Assembly: GCF_000001735.4 (NCBI RefSeq)
Contig: NC_003074.8
Coordinates: 22,575,261 to 22,639,260 of the forward strand
Length of the DNA: 64,000 nt
DNA from: Arabidopsis thaliana
Lineage: Eukaryota; Streptophyta; Magnoliopsida; Brassicales; Brassicaceae
Reading direction: 5' to 3'
Made by a program: the position numbers and the translations under genes. The notes below the pieces were generated by a model. It was not told where the DNA came from, searched no databases, and was given only the letters and a program-made list of their open reading frames with translations. This document shows, piece by piece, positions 58,501-64,000 of the stretch (the stretch's first letter is position 1; each line of letters starts with the position of its first letter).

Positions 58501-59615
58501 AACGGTGGACCAATGAAAGAGATGGCCCATATAGCTAAAGGCCATGACCGTTCCAACTCCGTCTCCCTCCTCCGTGCCAGCGTAAGCATTCATATTTATT
58601 ACACTTTCTATTTGCATGCGTAAGTAGCTAAGCTAATCTCCAAATTTTAGTTTAGGTTTTGGTGAATTTAGTATTTTATAAACATTAGATGGTTTTGGAA
58701 AACTTGAAATTTTAGTCGGTTTAGTTTTTTGTTTACGGTTTTCAACTTTTTCTGATTTTTTTGGGTTGGTTTTAGATAAATTAAAGTTAAACCGACTTGT
58801 GTGGACATTGAATATTTGATCTATAAACAGTGTATGAAAGGACTTTGTTGTGTTGTGTGACCCCAGGATGGTGTTGTCATATGAATCTTGTCGCGTGTGA
58901 TTGGAAAGTGACAAATCTAGAATTTGGAAGTATTGTGTGATAAAAGTCAATAGTAATAAGACATTTTTGACCTTTTTCTTTCCTTTTTGGCTCCGACGTT
59001 TTGAAAAATCCTCTGTTTTTTTCTCTCTTTATTTCTGCATTATTGGTGTCTTTTCTCCGTTGTACCCCTTGAGCTTTTTCTGGCTTGTGACGGTGACACT
59101 GTAAAAGTCTCCTCGTTCATCATCTTTTAATTTATTGTTTCCCCTTTTGGGATTTATAATTTTCTCTTCTACCACCAAAGTTTCCATTTATTTAATTTTG
59201 TTTTGATTTTTTCATGCAGGCGATAAATGCGAATCAGAGTAGTATGCTGATATTACAAGAGACAAGCATAGACGCTGCAGGAGCGGTTGTCGTGTACGCG
59301 CCTGTTGATATCCCAGCAATGCAAGCTGTGATGAACGGTGGAGATTCTGCTTACGTGGCACTCCTTCCTTCAGGATTCGCCATTCTCCCTAACGGTCAGG
59401 CTGGTACGCAACGCTGCGCCGCAGAGGAACGTAACAGTATTGGTAACGGTGGGTGCATGGAGGAAGGAGGGTCGTTACTAACGGTGGCGTTTCAGATACT
59501 GGTGAATAGTTTGCCTACGGCTAAGCTAACGGTGGAATCTGTGGAGACGGTTAATAATTTGATATCGTGCACCGTTCAGAAGATTAAAGCTGCTCTTCAT
59601 TGTGATAGCACCTGA
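55509..59615 (+). CDS. HDG1: HD-ZIP class IV homeodomain/START transcription factor HDG1
   Basis: Nine exons (55509-55679, 55758-55966, 56050-56167, 56238-56924, 57019-57117, 57209-57409, 57812-57989, 58214-58581, 59220-59615) give 808 residues. The homeodomain (~residues 108-166) reads [19 protein letters not shown] and ends [11 protein letters not shown] zipper-loop-zipper with a CGNCGG pair follows ([14 protein letters not shown]...CGNCGGP...[16 protein letters not shown]). The START domain covers ~310-550 ([16 protein letters not shown]...LWVRSS, then [14 protein letters not shown]), and a conserved HD-SAD C-terminal part ends in [11 protein letters not shown]. These factors bind L1-box-type sites and act in the epidermis; HDG1 promotes cell differentiation. 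The largest introns are 7 and 8. The ATG is the one in frame with [12 protein letters not shown]. Confidence 0.95.
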
Positions 59616-60948
59616 TCATCGAGATCAGACGATGGAGGAGATTGAGTCAAGAACGAACCTCATTTTGTGATGAATCCGTTTTTGTGATGGTTCGGGTATT
59701 GACTCGATGAAATTTAAAAAAAAAAAAAAAACAAAGAATGTTGTAATTTGGATCGGTTTTATTTTGGATCATGTCGATGAAATGTAATTGTTTCTTGTTT
59801 CTCTTCTTGTAATGACTCGATAATATCGGGACAGCATTATATGAAACACACAAGTTTTTTTTAGGGGAGCTCAAATAATTAGTTATAAGCAAAAACGTAT
59901 TATCATTTTTTTGGTTATAAATCAAGGCAACCAGAAGCACAATCCGTGTTTACTTTTGTGGTAGTTTATAATGTGAAAGGATTGGTTTGGACCGTGTCCT
60001 TTATTTAATGTTGTTCCAAGTTTACAGTACTTTTCTCAATAAGATGGAAAAGGAACGAACGAAGAAGAGTGAAACACGTGAGTGCATGAATTTAGTTGCA
60101 ATCCCTTATAGTTATTATATCCATGCAATGTAGACAACTACAACGAAAGGCTAATTGATTAGGTTGGTTTAGAGATTGTTTGATAATGCTAGCCTAGATC
60201 CAAAGGTCACATCAGAAGAGACCACAGGCTACTAATGGGCTTTTATCTAAAGCCTGTCATTAACTACTCTATTATGGCTACCAAGTAAGTCTTCTCAAAG
60301 TGTATTGGGCCAATCATTAACTAATTTATTGGGCTAGATTTTAAGTCCATTGGAGTATATACTATTATTACAAACGACAATAATATTATTATTACAAACG
60401 GGCCGAAAGAAAAGAGTCAAAAGGAAGAGTCAAACTTCCGAATAATCCGCGCGCTTAACGTTCGATCGCCACCGTTGAATGAACAAACGGTCACGATCGT
60501 ATCTAATACAGATTATTTAATTCCATTTTTTTCTTGTGGGGTGATGATCTCTGAACAGAAATTAAGGGTATGAGAATGATTGATTGGTCTTGGAATTGTG
60601 TAATAGACCAATGGCGAGAAATGCCATCTGTTCTTTTTTAGTTTAAGCTATATCCGCTCCGCCGCAGAGATATATATAGATATTTCTATAAATATGTTTT
60701 TGTATATATACACAGAGAGTTTTGATTAAGGAAGAAAAATCCTTAGATCATTTTTTTTTTGTTATCTTTGTTTCGTTTTTCTGGTAGAAGAGAGAAGAAG
60801 GAGAGACGAATTGGCAGCTAAGCGATTCTCTCTCTTTCTCTCTTTCTCTTCTCGTGTAATCTTTTGGTGTTCTTGAAACCACTTTTTTTTTTGTTAATTC
60901 CTCTGTTTCCTTGGAATTGTTTTCTGCTTTTTTAAGAAGAAAAAAACG
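59616..60948. other. Intergenic region with kinase promoter
   Basis: 3' UTR of HDG1 to about 59830, then AT-rich spacer. The phrase (A)CTATTATTACAAACG(A/G) is repeated at 60361-60398. TATATATAGATATTTCTATAAATAT at about 60670-60695 contains TATA-like words, and a pyrimidine-rich leader (CTCTCTTTCTCTCTTTCTC) lies at about 60829-60850, so transcription of the kinase gene probably starts between them. No other gene is supported. Confidence 0.55.
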
Positions 60949-63333
<2,385 letters not shown>

Positions 63334-63567
63334 CCATTTGGGTTAATGGCTGCTTCTCTACGCAGATGTTGATATATAAATCTTTTTTTATTTTGAGAGT
63401 TTCTTGTTCACAAGTATAGCATTGTGCTGGTTATGAACCCTCACTGACCTCTGCAACCACATCGACTAGCAGTTTGAAAGTGTATAATTGTAAGTTTGTA
63501 ACTTTGTAGCTTTCATTGTTGCAGACAGAAATGCAGAATTTTCCGAGTTTTCCTTCTATTGCAAATG

Positions 63568-64000
63568 TTACCAATAGTCTCCGCAAGAACACTTTCCATC
63601 TCTAAAGTGATGAAAGCAGTTAGAATCTCTTAAGATGATATGCCGAAGATATACTCTTGATATATACTTCATTGCACTGTGGCAATCCCCACAGACGCGA
63701 AGGTTCTTGATGATCCGGATTGGAGCTCCAGATGGTACAACAAGTAGACCAAACGCAACAGCTAATTTCTCACTATGGTAAGCCAAACCTAGCTCCTTCC
63801 CTTCCTTATCTAAGTCATGGAGAGCAAAACTCATATCCGCGAAATAACCAGCCTCTTTGATCAAAAGCATCATTTCATCAACCTTGGAATATATCTCAAC
63901 CATTCTCGGATGTCTTCTATCTTCAGACATAAAGCTATGAACTTTACCTTTCTCTTCAACCCAACTGCAACCAGGTTCTTTGCTTATATTACGAGATTTC
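63568..64000 (-). CDS. Pentatricopeptide-repeat protein with DYW domain, C-terminal part
   Basis: The gene runs off the right edge; only the last ~143 codons are here. Reading from 64000, the frame gives RNISKEPGCSWVEEKGKVHSF (the E+ region), then EDRRHPRMVEIYSKVDEMM, the DYW deaminase-like motifs HSEKLAVAFGLL (HxE), RVCGDCHSAMKYIS (CxxC) and the end CSCGDYW. HxE and CxxC are the zinc and catalytic residues of the cytidine-deaminase-like DYW domain used in organellar C-to-U RNA editing. The target site depends on PPR motifs outside the window. It would match At3g61170 by position. There is a ~235-bp gap between its stop and the stop of the kinase gene, so the two are convergent. Confidence 0.9.
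   Translation of the reverse strand, partial: KSRNISKEPGCSWVEEKGKVHSFMSEDRRHPRMVEIYSKVDEMMLLIKEAGYFADMSFALHDLDKEGKELGLAYHSEKLAVAFGLLVVPSGAPIRIIKNLRVCGDCHSAMKYISRVYLRHIILRDSNCFHHFRDGKCSCGDYW

Overview
The window is nuclear DNA from a Brassicaceae plant, almost certainly an Arabidopsis species. Genes are intron-rich (short AT-rich introns, mostly GT-AG) and the genes from 22 kb onward follow the order I remember for A. thaliana chromosome 3, about At3g61030 to At3g61170. I recognised products by reading the translations, so locus names come from memory and were not looked up. I cannot tell A. thaliana from a close relative such as A. lyrata.

Layout. 0-10 kb is an accessory zone: a decayed TBL (xylan/pectin O-acetyltransferase-like) gene, a 1.37-kb TIR DNA element packed with E2F-type TTTTGGCGGGAAA motifs, a 3.75-kb repeat-rich block with LTR-like features between two ~180-bp direct repeats, and an intact NYN-nuclease gene with an organelle-like leader. 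10-18.4 kb is a pseudogene cluster: a broken copy of the C2/SMP lipid-binding gene, a partial third copy fused to it, a GT92 (DUF23) fragment, an APE-type AP-endonuclease (ARP) pseudogene, and a CYP76-type P450 pseudogene split by CACTA-type sequence. 18.8-25.7 kb holds the intact P450 (CYP76C7-like) and the intact SMP/C2 gene (CLB1/SYT7-like).

27.9-64 kb is a dense run of intact housekeeping and developmental genes: F-box PP2-A13, peroxisome fission PEX11E, a fructosamine-3-kinase-like kinase, two tandem small NYN genes, tRNA-Leu(AAG), RPS27, a URM1 fragment, an inverted and diverged second RPS27, URM1, the MADS-box gene AGL13, GAUT1 (pectin synthesis), CSN1/FUS6 (COP9 signalosome), HDG1 (HD-ZIP IV), a SHAGGY/GSK3-like kinase (SK31) and the C-terminus of a DYW-type PPR protein running off the right edge.

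There is no operon logic here; genes have their own promoters. The common themes are local duplication (NYN genes, SMP/C2 copies, P450s, RPS27/URM1) and mobile-element insertion into the copies that have decayed. I found no clearly new biological system. The best leads are the E2F-motif array, the long direct repeats around the LTR-like block, the chimeric SMP/C2 pseudogene junction, the second RPS27 gene whose last codons overlap URM1-derived sequence, a three-copy G-box repeat upstream of URM1, and four GC-AG introns.
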